DNA from: Mycobacterium sp. IS-836
Lineage (GTDB): Bacteria > Actinomycetota > Actinomycetes > Mycobacteriales > Mycobacteriaceae
Length of the DNA stretch: 64,000 nt
Assembly: GCF_001954275.1 (NCBI RefSeq)
Contig: NZ_MBEU01000009.1
Location: 124,001-188,000, forward strand
Direction of reading: 5' to 3'
Positions within the stretch are counted from its first letter, which is position 1. The number at the start of each line of letters is the position of its first letter. The notes beneath the pieces are model-generated. The model saw nothing but the letters and a program-made list of their open reading frames with translations, did not search any database and was not told the DNA's origin. The translations under genes were made by a program, and so were the position numbers. Of the stretch, positions 44,933-53,294 are shown in pieces.

Positions 44933-45628
44933 GTGCTAACCCTGCGGCGTTTCGTCGCCGTCGTCGCCGTCTCGGTGCTGGGCGCGGGCTGCGGCTCGGC
45001 GCATGCGACGGGCCCCCGCACCATTACGTTGACGCTAGTGCGACATGCCCAGTCGGCGGCCAACGCGTCCGGCTTGATCGACACTTCAATCCCCGGCCCG
45101 GACATAACCCCCAAGGGGTGGTGTCAGGCGACGCTCGCGGCCACCCAATTGGCCCCCAATCACTACGACGGCATCTACGCCTCGCCCCTGATCCGCACGC
45201 AGGAGACGGCCACACCGACGGCGCAGGCGCTGGGTGAAGCCGTCACCGTGCTGCCCGGGCTGCGGGAGATTGAGGCGGGCCAGTACGAGGGCACCCCCGA
45301 GGCCGACATCCCGCAGACGTACTTCGCAGCACCCCGGCGATGGCTGCAGGGTGACCGGAGCGCGCGGATCCCGGGCTCGGTGGACGGCAACGAGTTCGAC
45401 GCGCGGTTCGACGCTGCCGTCCAACAGATTTACGACAGCGGCGAGCAGAACCCCGTCGCCTTCTCGCACAGCGCGGCGATCATGTTCTGGATGCTGATGA
45501 ATGTCCGCAATGTCCCGCCGCAGCTGACCGCCAAGCCGCTGCCGAACGTCGGGCGCGTGGTGATCACCGGAAATCCCTCCGACGGCTGGACATTGACCGA
45601 CTGGGATGCCGATCCCCCGCAGTGCTAG
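44933..45628 (+). CDS. LpqD-like lipoprotein of the histidine phosphatase superfamily
   Basis: A 231-residue protein. GTG 44933 gives signal peptide LTLRRFVAVVAVSVLGAGC with lipobox GAGC. The phosphatase domain begins ITLTLVRHAQSAANASGLID (RHA motif with the phospho-accepting His), has LREIEAGQYEG with the proton-donor Glu region, and VAFSHSAAIMFWMLMN in place of the usual second-His strand (SHSA). It resembles M. tuberculosis LpqD as I recall it. The substrate is unknown. The TAG stop shares CTAG with the convergent methyltransferase stop. Confidence 0.8.
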   Translation: MLTLRRFVAVVAVSVLGAGCGSAHATGPRTITLTLVRHAQSAANASGLIDTSIPGPDITPKGWCQATLAATQLAPNHYDGIYASPLIRTQETATPTAQALGEAVTVLPGLREIEAGQYEGTPEADIPQTYFAAPRRWLQGDRSARIPGSVDGNEFDARFDAAVQQIYDSGEQNPVAFSHSAAIMFWMLMNVRNVPPQLTAKPLPNVGRVVITGNPSDGWTLTDWDADPPQC

Positions 45629-46263
45629 GGGCTCTTGGTGCCGACGGTGATCAGATCGGACACGATCTGCGTCCACAGCGGTCTCGGGATGCGGTGCTGA
45701 TCGGTGACGGTGAACCCCGCGTTCTCGAACAACGACCGCATCTCGGTTGGCGACGCGTTGTGCTGAGGTTTCCACCTGTTGGCCGCCGAAGCCTGCAGCC
45801 GCGGTTGCCGAGTGCTTAGGGCGCTGACGGCCACCAGGCCGCCGGGGGCCAGCACGCGGTGGAATTCCCGCAGCGCCGCCGGCTGGTCGAAGAAGTGAAA
45901 CGCCGACGTCGTCACCACGGCGTCCAGGGCCCCTTCGCCGAAGGGCAGCTGTTCGGCCGGACCGCGCAGCCATTTCACCCGGTCGGACCTAGCGCGGGCT
46001 TTCTCGAGCATGCCGTCGGACATGTCGATCCCATAGATCTCATCGGGTTGCAGTTCGCGCTGGATCCGGTCGCTGAGAATGCCTGTGCCGCAGGCGATGT
46101 CAGCGATCCGGCGGGCTCCGTGCTCGCGTAACTGGGCGATGACCTCGTCGTGCGGCGGGCGGTACACCCACTGCTGCAGAATCGGCAGGTCGTAGGCCGG
46201 GGCCAGGAAACTCCATAGCCGCGTGACCGCGCTGTTGAGTCCCCGGCGTTGCGGTGCCGTCAT
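45625..46263 (-). CDS. Class I SAM-dependent methyltransferase
   Basis: A 212-residue methyltransferase (methyltransf_11 type). Motif I is IADIACGTGILSDRI, motif II is IYGIDMSDGMLEKARAR, the acidic post-motif is WLRGPAEQLPFGEGALDAVV, and motif III is VLAPGGLVAVSAL. An AYDLPILQQWVYRPP segment at the N-terminus is like the small-molecule or lipid methylases. It transfers a methyl group from SAM, and the acceptor is unknown. ATG 46263 opens the fold. Confidence 0.85.
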   Translation of the reverse strand: MTAPQRRGLNSAVTRLWSFLAPAYDLPILQQWVYRPPHDEVIAQLREHGARRIADIACGTGILSDRIQRELQPDEIYGIDMSDGMLEKARARSDRVKWLRGPAEQLPFGEGALDAVVTTSAFHFFDQPAALREFHRVLAPGGLVAVSALSTRQPRLQASAANRWKPQHNASPTEMRSLFENAGFTVTDQHRIPRPLWTQIVSDLITVGTKSP

Positions 46264-46315
46264 GCGCTCATTGTGCCCCGGCGCCAGGTGCGCGGGTAAC
46301 TGCGATCAAGTTCGC

Positions 46316-46594
46316 CTAGCGGCCCGGGCCACCTGGCCCACCGGGTCCCCCTGGCCCGCCAGGACCACCAGGCCCGCCCGGGCCGCCAGGTCCCCCCGGC
46401 CCCCCAGGTCCGCCGGGTCCATTGGCGGCAGGGAGCACGAACACGCATTGGCTCAAGTCAACGCTCCAGGCCCAGCCCGGTGCGCAGGGTTCATCGGCCC
46501 GGCTCACCGCCGGGGAGACGAGTGCGGGCAGCGGCAGGCCCGCCAACACAAGAGCGAACGCGCCAATTGCGCAACGCCGCCGTAAATCGCTCAT
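46316..46594 (-). CDS. Short secreted Gly-Pro-rich protein
   Basis: A 92-residue exported protein. Residues 1-33 are a signal peptide (CAIGAFALVLAGLPLPALV, cut after SRA). Then DEPCAPGWAWSVDLSQCVF has two Cys that may pair, and the final 33 residues are almost only Gly-Gly-Pro triplets. The tail is the same triplet pattern as in the 40582 protein. The frame extends upstream to 46771 through a palindromic repeat, which is not coding. Function unknown. Confidence 0.7.
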   Translation of the reverse strand: MSDLRRRCAIGAFALVLAGLPLPALVSPAVSRADEPCAPGWAWSVDLSQCVFVLPAANGPGGPGGPGGPGGPGGPGGPGGPGGPGGPGGPGR

Positions 46595-46660
46595 TGGCCT
46601 ATCTTGCGCCTGCGGACGCGCTCGCGTTCCGGATTGGCGATTTTGGCGGGGCTTCGATGT

Positions 46661-46716
46661 CCCGAACGTGACGGTGCGGTCACGTTCGGGGCCCAGCGTG
46701 ACTGCAGCGTCACGCT
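46661..46716. repeat. Two diverged copies of the palindromic repeat family
   Basis: Copy C (46661-46690) has 12-base perfect arms (CCCGAACGTGAC and complement) around GGTGCG. Copy D (46695-46716) has AGCGTGAC arms around TGCAGC. Both follow the CGTGAC-6-GTCACG pattern of 16874-16930. They lie in the divergent gap between the Gly-Pro protein and the YihY gene. Confidence 0.7.
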
Positions 46717-46806
46717 CGACCGCCGCGATTGACGGTGGGCGAACGCGGGTATTACCTGGCCAACCCATCAATTGGGTGTCGGCTTCTGGGGACGAAGTGA
46801 GCGGGG

Positions 46807-47778
46807 ATGGTCGGCTGGCTGGACAGGCTGCAACGACGGAACCGTGCCGTCGGTGTCGTCATTGCGGTCATCTACAAGTATCTCGATGACCAAGGCGGTT
46901 ACCTGGCCGCGCTGATCACCTACTACGGCTTCGTCTCGTTGTTCCCGCTGCTTCTCCTCCTGACCACCGGTCTCGGGTTGGTGCTCGCCGGTCACCCCGC
47001 TCTGCAACACCAGGTTCTGCAGAGCACGTTGAGCCAGTTCCCGGTCATCGGGAGCCAGCTGCACGAGCCACACGGGCTCAGCGGTGGGAGCGTTGCGGTG
47101 GTCGTCGGCATCGGCGGCGCGCTCTACGGCGGCCTGGGGGTCGGCCAAGCGGTGCAGAACGCGATGGACTCCGTCTGGGCCGTCCCGAGGAACCAGCGTC
47201 CCGATCCGATCCGATCACGAGTGCGCAGCTTGCTACTGCTGTTGGTGCTCGGCTCGGCGGCCATCACGGCCACCGCCCTATCGGCGATCGGCCAGGCCAC
47301 CGGCTCGCTGGGCGTCTTCGGAAGGATCGGCGTCGCCCTGGCCGCCGTGGCGATCAACGCGATGATCTGCCTGGTGGCTTTTCGGGTGACCACCGCGCGA
47401 GCGCTCACCTACCGGCAGGTCTTGCCGGGAGCGATTGTGGCGGCATTCATCTGGCAGATCCTGCAGTGGTTCGGGGCCGGCTATGTAGGGCACACGGTGA
47501 AATCGGCGAGCGCCACCAACAGCGTCTTCGCGCTGGTGCTCGGTCTGCTCGCCTTCCTCTTCCTCGTGTCCTCGACGCTGGTGCTGTGCGCGGAGATCAA
47601 TGTCGTTCTGGTGGAAAAGCTTTACCCGCGCGCGTTGCTCACACCGTTCACCGACGACGCCGTCCTCACCCCGGCGGATCGCAAGACCTACGCCAAACGG
47701 GCCAAAGCCGAACGCGTCAAAGGCTTTCAGCGTGTCAGCGTCAGGTTCGGCGACGGCCGCCCCAAGGCCACGCGCTAG
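46807..47778 (+). CDS. YihY/BrkB-family inner membrane protein
   Basis: A 323-residue protein with six hydrophobic segments between residues 35 and 270. YLAALITYYGFVSLFPLLLLL is the first helix with the family's F-x-S-x-FP motif, and ALTYRQVLPGAIVAAFIWQI the fourth region. A basic C-terminal tail (ADRKTYAKRAKAERVKG) stays in the cytoplasm. Once called ribonuclease BN in error, the family has no settled role. Its TAG stop shares CTAG with the convergent EmbR-like gene. Confidence 0.85.
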   Translation: MVGWLDRLQRRNRAVGVVIAVIYKYLDDQGGYLAALITYYGFVSLFPLLLLLTTGLGLVLAGHPALQHQVLQSTLSQFPVIGSQLHEPHGLSGGSVAVVVGIGGALYGGLGVGQAVQNAMDSVWAVPRNQRPDPIRSRVRSLLLLLVLGSAAITATALSAIGQATGSLGVFGRIGVALAAVAINAMICLVAFRVTTARALTYRQVLPGAIVAAFIWQILQWFGAGYVGHTVKSASATNSVFALVLGLLAFLFLVSSTLVLCAEINVVLVEKLYPRALLTPFTDDAVLTPADRKTYAKRAKAERVKGFQRVSVRFGDGRPKATR

Positions 47779-48908
47779 CCTCGGTCCGTTTCAAACGTGA
47801 ATTCGTGGCCGCAGATGCGAATGCGGTCACCATCGGCCAGCGTCGCACTGGTGCGAATCCGCTGACCCGCGACGTCGACCCCGTTGGCGGACTGCAAATC
47901 GGTGATGACAAAGCTGTTTCCGGTGTCGACGATCACCGCGTGGTAGCGACTAACCGTGTCATCGTCAACGACGATGTCGTTATCGGACAGTCGGCCGATC
48001 CGAGTGGCCGCTCCCCGCAACGGATAACGGCGCCCATCAGCGTCGTGCAGATGTGCGACGGAGGATTCGCGGGCCGGGTCGGTACGCCACTGGAGGGTGC
48101 TGGCGGCGCGCTTAGCGGTGGCGCGGGCCGCGTGTTTGACGTCCAGCGGCTCTTGGCGAAGGACCCGCTGATGAAGCCCCTGCAACGTGGGCCCAGGGTC
48201 GATGCCCAAATCGTCGGCGAGCGCAGTCTTCACCCGGTCGTAAGCATCGAGTGCATCGTATTGGCGCTCCGTCAGGTAGTAGCCGGTTATCAGCTGTGCC
48301 CACAGCGGTTCTCGGTAGGGATGCTCGGCCACCAGTGCTTCGAGTTCTCCGATTATGGAATTAGTTCTTCCACAAGCTATTTCAGCTTCGGCCCGCACGG
48401 TAAGCGTCACCAGCTTGTCCTCCGCCAGCGCCGCGGCGAAGGCGTCGACGAATCGAAAGTCGCGCAGATCTTCGAGCACCGGGCCGCGCCACTCCGCAAG
48501 CGCATCCGATAGGTGGCCGCTGGCCTGTTCGAATCTGCCCGCGGCCGCGGCCTCGAATCCCGCTTTCCGTGCGATGGAAAAGCGGCCGACGTCGCACGCC
48601 TCGTCGGACACGCTGAGCCGATATCCCGGCGGGGCACTGGCCAGGACGGCGGCCGGATCCACGCCGCCACTGCTCACCATTCGACGCAGCCGGGATACGT
48701 GCGCGTGCAGGCTGCCCCGGGCCTCGGGCGGGGGGCGTTCCTGCCATGCCGCGTCGATCAACGAGTCAACCGGAACGGTGCGATTTCGATTGATCAACAG
48801 CGTGGCCAATACCGCCCGCTGCTTCGCGGCGCCCAACGGCACGTCAATACCGTTGGCGCTCAGCCGCAACGGCCCCAACACCCCGAACCAGAGATCGCCC
48901 TGGGCCAT
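47775..48908 (-). CDS. EmbR-like transcriptional regulator (winged helix, BTAD, FHA)
   Basis: A 377-residue regulator. The N-terminal OmpR-type winged helix (LWFGVLGPLRLSANGIDVPL) is followed by the BTAD helical domain (LVAEHPYREPLWAQLITGYYLTERQYDAL pattern). A C-terminal FHA domain has RIGRLSDNDIVVDDDTVSRYH and SANGVDVAG, the Arg/Ser/His/Asn set that binds phosphothreonine. In M. tuberculosis, EmbR is phosphorylated by PknH and activates embCAB. Here the gene follows a PknH-like kinase by 23 bases on the same strand, the reverse of the order I recall there, so phospho-dependent control is likely. Confidence 0.85.
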   Translation of the reverse strand: MAQGDLWFGVLGPLRLSANGIDVPLGAAKQRAVLATLLINRNRTVPVDSLIDAAWQERPPPEARGSLHAHVSRLRRMVSSGGVDPAAVLASAPPGYRLSVSDEACDVGRFSIARKAGFEAAAAGRFEQASGHLSDALAEWRGPVLEDLRDFRFVDAFAAALAEDKLVTLTVRAEAEIACGRTNSIIGELEALVAEHPYREPLWAQLITGYYLTERQYDALDAYDRVKTALADDLGIDPGPTLQGLHQRVLRQEPLDVKHAARATAKRAASTLQWRTDPARESSVAHLHDADGRRYPLRGAATRIGRLSDNDIVVDDDTVSRYHAVIVDTGNSFVITDLQSANGVDVAGQRIRTSATLADGDRIRICGHEFTFETDRG

Positions 48909-48931
48909 CGCGGTAGCAATCCCTTCAGCTC

Positions 48932-50302
48932 TCACCACAAGTACACGCGCGCGCTTTTCCCCCCGATGCAGGTGATCCAGCTGTCTCCCGGGTGCTGCTG
49001 GCAGTGCATGAGGAAATTCGAACCGTCGCAAAGCGCACCGGGCACGGTCTTGCAGTCAACGGCCCCCGGCGCCGAGACGGCCCGCGGTAGCGGGCTGGCG
49101 TTGCCGTACTCGGCCCAATACGAGGTCAGCACGCTGTTGGTGAAAAGGCATGACGTTTCGGGGGTTCCCCGCCCGGCATGAGTGCCGAATCCCGTGCCGG
49201 TGGGCAAGGAGAAGCCCTGGTCGCAGGACTGATGCAAGCTGCTCAGGTCGGGTCCGGTCAGCAGCGGCGGCAACGCAGTACGCGCGGTCGGGCTCTCCCG
49301 CTGCCCGCTCGGCTCATAGACGATGAGCCCGATGACCACCCCAACGGCCGCGAGAACCAGCACCGCGCCGACAGCGATCGCGGTCGGCCGCACCCACCGG
49401 CGGCCGCGCTTGCTCGAATCGCGCTGGGGAGGCGCACCCGCCGTGAAAGGTCGAGTGCTGTCCGCGTCGGCTGACGAGATCCCCACGGCACGCTGCGCAG
49501 CACGGGCGAGGCTGCCCGCCGTCGCATACCGGTCGTCGGGACGCTTGGCCATGCCGCGCGCAACGACTTCGTCAAGCGCGGCGGGAACCTGCCCAGTCGT
49601 CACGCTCGGTCGCGGGGGCGGCACGGCGAGGTGGGCCGCCACCAGATGCTCAAGACTCTCACCGGCGAACGGGGCTTCTCCGGTCAGCGACTCGTACAAC
49701 ACGCACGCCAGCGAGTACACGTCGACACTTGGAGTGGTCGCCTTCTCGTTAAACCGTTCGGGCGCCATGTAATTCAGCGTGCCGATCTGAGTTCCCACCG
49801 TCGTGAGTCGCGGATCGCCTTTGGTCTGAGCGATTCCGAAGTCGACGAGATACACGAAATCCGCGGGGGTGACGATGATGTTCTGTGGCTTGACGTCTCG
49901 ATGGATCAATCCCTCGGCGTGTGCCGCATCCAGGGCAGCGGCGACCTGACTGATGATGCCGACCGCCCGTGCGGGCGCCAGCGGCCCCTGCGCGATCAGA
50001 TCGAGAAGCGTCTGCCCCTGCACCATCCGCATGTCGATGTAAAGACTGCCGTCGATCTCACCCCAGTCGTGAATTGGTATGACGTGCGGCTCTTGCAGCA
50101 TTGCCGCCGCCTGGGACTCGCGCTGGAACCGTGTCCGAAACGTTTCGTTGGTCGAAAACTCGTCGGCGAGCACTTTCAGCGCGACCGTCCGCCCTTTGCC
50201 GGTGTCGTAGGCCTCGTACACCACTCCACCGCCGCCCTTGCCGAGCAGGCGCGTGATGTTGTACTTGCCGAACGTCGTGCCGACGCGCGAATCCACCGCC
50301 AT
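48932..50302 (-). CDS. Transmembrane Ser/Thr protein kinase, PknH-like
   Basis: A 456-residue Hanks-type kinase. The catalytic domain covers 12-275: GKGGGGVVYEAYD loop, VALKVL Lys, HRDVKPQN, VDFGIAQ, and APERF in the activation segment. A helix at about 312-332 (IAVGAVLVLAAVGVVIGLIV) crosses the membrane. The outer domain of about 120 residues has six Cys (QSCDQG, TSCLFT, VDCKTV, ALCDGS, MHCQQH, ITCIGG), like the PknH sensor. It is probably the kinase for the EmbR-like protein encoded just downstream, and it is divergent from a run of exported proteins. Confidence 0.88.
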   Translation of the reverse strand: MAVDSRVGTTFGKYNITRLLGKGGGGVVYEAYDTGKGRTVALKVLADEFSTNETFRTRFQRESQAAAMLQEPHVIPIHDWGEIDGSLYIDMRMVQGQTLLDLIAQGPLAPARAVGIISQVAAALDAAHAEGLIHRDVKPQNIIVTPADFVYLVDFGIAQTKGDPRLTTVGTQIGTLNYMAPERFNEKATTPSVDVYSLACVLYESLTGEAPFAGESLEHLVAAHLAVPPPRPSVTTGQVPAALDEVVARGMAKRPDDRYATAGSLARAAQRAVGISSADADSTRPFTAGAPPQRDSSKRGRRWVRPTAIAVGAVLVLAAVGVVIGLIVYEPSGQRESPTARTALPPLLTGPDLSSLHQSCDQGFSLPTGTGFGTHAGRGTPETSCLFTNSVLTSYWAEYGNASPLPRAVSAPGAVDCKTVPGALCDGSNFLMHCQQHPGDSWITCIGGKSARVYLW

Positions 50303-50350
50303 CTCCTTGGTCGTCGTACGACGCAGTATCTCCCCTCAGCAAAAGGTTCG

Positions 50351-50383
50351 CGCAAGAAACACGCAAGGCGTCCGCCGCAGCCT
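50351..50383. repeat. 33-bp dispersed repeat, copy 1
   Basis: This stretch (CGCAAG, then CGCAAGG, then TCCGCCGCAGCCT) matches 52355-52387 at 30 of 33 bases. Both copies lie just upstream of genes for exported proteins in the same island. It may be a promoter element or the scar of a duplication. Confidence 0.5.
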
Positions 50384-50432
50384 CTACGTGACCGGGCAAC
50401 AAGACCCCGGACACGTTTCTGAGGAGTCCGAT

Positions 50433-51614
50433 ATGACCATCACGTCCCGCGCGATGTCCGCGCTGATGGCGATAGCGACCGCTGCGGCGACAATCGCCGT
50501 CGCGCCGGCCGCGCACGCCGAACCCGCCCCGACGATGGCGGCCCACGGCGTCGAGGCCCCGCTCTCGGCCGTCCCCTGGTCGCAGGTGGGCCCGGGTTGG
50601 ATGCTCGCGGTGTGGAGCCCGGTTCCCGGCTTGCACACCGGCGAGAAACCTCCCCCCGGGTCACCAACCTGGGAGACCGCCAGCACGACGCTGTATTTGG
50701 TTGATCCGGCCGGTGGCCGATACCCCATCACAACCTTCCCGCCGCCGGGCAAGGTTGGTGGGCCGACGTTGGACGACTGGTCGGGCGACGGGACCCGCGC
50801 CCTGTTCTCTGCAACAGAAAAGGGCCGAACGGTCGTCACGGAGGTCGACCTGCGCACCGGCGCGAAGACCACCTTCACCACGGAGAACGGCGGCTCCCCT
50901 CGCTACACGCGGCCCGACGGCAAGGCGGTGCTGGTGTCCAGACGGAAGGGCTCGGGACCAGGGTCGCTCGAACGCGTCGACCTCGCGGGTAACCACCAGC
51001 TGACGTACCCGCTGGGCGAGGATTTCACCTCGTACCTGGCCACCGCGGACGGCACACGGCTGGTGCTGGGCACGCACTCCGGCCTGGCCGTCATGGGCAA
51101 CGACGGGGTCGCCGGCCAAACAGTCACGATCGCCGGGCAGCGGGACTGCACACCGCTGCGGTGGTGGGACGCGGGCTCGACGATCGCGCTTGCCCGCTGC
51201 GGTACCTCCACCACGTCACAGCTATGGCTGGTGCCGATCGACGGCGGAGCGCCGACGGCCCTGACGGCGCCGAACGACGGGCACCAGGGCCCCGACTACG
51301 GCGACTTGAACGCATGGCGGCTTCCGACAGGAACGTTCGTACAGGCGGCGGGCGCGTGCGGCGTCGTTTTCCTCGCCAAGCTCAACGGCGACGGCACCAC
51401 ATCGAAGGTCTCGGTGCCCGAGGTGAAGGACGACAGCGTCGTCGTGGTCGGTGTCAATGGCGGCGACCTCGACCTCAAAGCCAGGGCCGGGTGCGGGAGC
51501 GGTCAGGCACTCATCGACTACAACCCCGCGACCGGCACCTCGACCGTGCTGCTGGGGCCGTCAGTCAACGGCGGTGGGGTCGTAAGTGCAGTGCCCTATC
51601 CGGGCCAGAAGTGA
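50433..51614 (+). CDS. Exported propeller-like protein, paralogue of 54072-55325
   Basis: A 393-residue secreted protein: signal peptide to about residue 31 (cut after AHA), then a domain starting AAHGVEAPLSAVPWSQVGPGW. Repeating strands with W-D/S-G-D turns follow (LDDWSGDGTRALF, PRYTRPDGKAVLV, YLATADGTRLVLG, LVPIDGGAPTAL), as in a TolB-like beta-propeller. There is no lipobox. ATG 50433 has GAGGAG nine bases upstream. It is divergent from the PknH-like kinase and first of five exported proteins in a row. It may sense or bind envelope ligands; inferred only from context. Confidence 0.75.
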   Translation: MTITSRAMSALMAIATAAATIAVAPAAHAEPAPTMAAHGVEAPLSAVPWSQVGPGWMLAVWSPVPGLHTGEKPPPGSPTWETASTTLYLVDPAGGRYPITTFPPPGKVGGPTLDDWSGDGTRALFSATEKGRTVVTEVDLRTGAKTTFTTENGGSPRYTRPDGKAVLVSRRKGSGPGSLERVDLAGNHQLTYPLGEDFTSYLATADGTRLVLGTHSGLAVMGNDGVAGQTVTIAGQRDCTPLRWWDAGSTIALARCGTSTTSQLWLVPIDGGAPTALTAPNDGHQGPDYGDLNAWRLPTGTFVQAAGACGVVFLAKLNGDGTTSKVSVPEVKDDSVVVVGVNGGDLDLKARAGCGSGQALIDYNPATGTSTVLLGPSVNGGGVVSAVPYPGQK

Positions 51615-51624
51615 GGCGCAGAAC

Positions 51625-52326
51625 ATGCCCAAAACTGTACGCCACCAACAGCTTACGAGCCGCACCTTAATCAACACCGTGACGCTCCTCGTTACCGCGG
51701 CGGCATCGTTCGGCATCGCCACCGCGCCGCCCGCCATCGCGGACGCGCAGTGCGGGCCGGGTAGGCCCCCACCCGGTGCGACGAGCAAGGACGTCAGCGC
51801 TGCCTACGGCGAGCCCGCCACGCTGTGGATCAGCGACACGGTCGTCGGCATCGTCACCGCCCGGGGCTACGGCGGGGCGCAGATTCATAGCCCCAGCCCC
51901 CTGCAGCGCTCCGCGCTACTGATCGACGCCCAACAGGATGGCAACCACCAGATCATCGTCGACACCGGCCGCGAGGCGATCCTGTATGCGGTGTCCGGCT
52001 GCGCCATCTCCCCGGTTGTCGATCAACGGGGCGAGCCCTTCCGATTCGATCTCGGACACCGCCGGGGCAACGGCGACGGCATCGGATGCAGCGACCTCGG
52101 CGAAGGGCGTCGCCTCGTCGGGCTGCTACAACAGCACGACGACCAGCACGACCCACTCTTGACGGTGCGCCGCACCGAAATTGACCTGAACGGCGCGATG
52201 GCGACGATTGGCCGCTCGGACACCGTTACCGCAACTTCGGTTCAAGACCCCGTATGGAGCACGGCAGGCGGGATCAGCTGCGGCGACATGACCATGCAGC
52301 GGGACGGCGTTAGGGCCCCCTACTGA
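51625..52326 (+). CDS. Exported protein, unknown function
   Basis: A 233-residue protein with a signal peptide (LINTVTLLVTAAASFGIATAPP, cut near IADA). The mature domain is rich in beta strands, with DVSAAYGEPATLWISDTVVG and ALLIDAQQDGNHQIIVDTGREAIL, and four Cys. I recognise no family with certainty. It starts 10 bases after the first propeller gene, and its stop lies 68 bases before the NHL lipoprotein start, so it is part of the operon. Confidence 0.65.
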   Translation: MPKTVRHQQLTSRTLINTVTLLVTAAASFGIATAPPAIADAQCGPGRPPPGATSKDVSAAYGEPATLWISDTVVGIVTARGYGGAQIHSPSPLQRSALLIDAQQDGNHQIIVDTGREAILYAVSGCAISPVVDQRGEPFRFDLGHRRGNGDGIGCSDLGEGRRLVGLLQQHDDQHDPLLTVRRTEIDLNGAMATIGRSDTVTATSVQDPVWSTAGGISCGDMTMQRDGVRAPY

Positions 52327-52354
52327 TGGCACCGCGGACCCGGCACAAGGCCGA

Positions 52355-52387
52355 CGCAAGAATCGCGCAAGGCCTCCGCCGCAGCCT
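52355..52387. repeat. 33-bp dispersed repeat, copy 2
   Basis: This matches 50351-50383 at 30 of 33 bases and ends 7 bases before the ATG of the NHL lipoprotein. Because copy 1 is non-coding, this copy argues that the in-frame codons from 52326 are leader, not protein. Confidence 0.5.
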
Positions 52388-52394
52388 GATACGC

Positions 52395-53294
52395 ATGAGG
52401 AAACGAATCGCCTTCGCCCTGGCGGTCGGGATCGCCACGGCGGCACTGTCAACCGCGGGGTGCGCCACGACCATCGCGGGCGCGCCCGCGATGCATATCG
52501 CGCCGAGCGCTATCCAGCCGCCGCACCCCGTGACCTATGCCCCGCAAATCGAGTTGCCGTTCGGCAGGTCGATCAACCACCTCGCCGGCGTGGCGGTGGA
52601 CGGCGCGGACAACGTGTACGCGCTCGACCTGTACTTCGGCCACGTATGGAAGATGGCTGCGGGCACGCGTAACCCAGAGCCGTTGCCGTACATAGGCCTA
52701 GGCCGGACCCTCGATGCGGCGGTGGACGCGGCCGGCAACCTCTACGTCACCGATGATTTCCACAAGCGGGTGCTGAAATTGACCCCCGGGACCATGACCC
52801 CCGCCGTGCTGCCCTTCACCGACCTCGACGTGATCGCCGGCGTAGCGGTGGACACCGCGGGCAACGTATATGTCAGCGACTCGACCAACAATCGGGTGCT
52901 AAGGCTGGCACCGGGGTCCGCGAGCCCGACCACCTTGCCATTCAACGGCATTCACCCCGAGGGCGTGACGGTCGACATCGATGGCAACGTCTACGTCGTC
53001 GACTCCGACGGCAAGCGGGTGCTCAAGCTGTTGCCCGGCGCCGGGGACCCAACCGTGCTGCCGTTCGGCGACCTCAAACTGCCTACCCGTGTGGCGGTCG
53101 ACAGACGCGGCAACGTCTATGTCGTCGACCTCGGGACAGACCGCGTGCTGAAGCTGGACGCGGGCGCGAGCGGCCCAACCACGTTGCCGTTCACCGACCT
53201 CAAGGACCCCTGCAGCGTGGCGGTCGATAGCAAGGGCAACGTGTATCTCAACGACGGCCTGCACTTCCGCATCCTCGAGCTGCCGGCCCGGTGA
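52395..53294 (+). CDS. NHL-repeat beta-propeller lipoprotein, PknD-sensor-like
   Basis: A 299-residue lipoprotein. The signal peptide RKRIAFALAVGIATAALSTAGC has lipobox TAGC. The mature part holds six blades of about 42 residues, each with a GVAVD-x-x-GNVYV-x-D and N-R-V-L-K/R-L pattern (for example GVAVDTAGNVYVSDSTNNRV), and LPF between blades. This is very like the extracellular sensor of PknD, but without any kinase part. It may work with the divergent PknH-like kinase or be a free ligand-binding protein. ATG 52395 is chosen over 52326 because of the repeat copy upstream. Confidence 0.85.
   Translation: MRKRIAFALAVGIATAALSTAGCATTIAGAPAMHIAPSAIQPPHPVTYAPQIELPFGRSINHLAGVAVDGADNVYALDLYFGHVWKMAAGTRNPEPLPYIGLGRTLDAAVDAAGNLYVTDDFHKRVLKLTPGTMTPAVLPFTDLDVIAGVAVDTAGNVYVSDSTNNRVLRLAPGSASPTTLPFNGIHPEGVTVDIDGNVYVVDSDGKRVLKLLPGAGDPTVLPFGDLKLPTRVAVDRRGNVYVVDLGTDRVLKLDAGASGPTTLPFTDLKDPCSVAVDSKGNVYLNDGLHFRILELPAR

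Noticed and set aside
46595-46771. N-terminal extension of the short Gly-Pro protein
   Set aside because: It translates the palindromic repeat (RDAAVTLG-type peptide) and would precede a perfect signal peptide.
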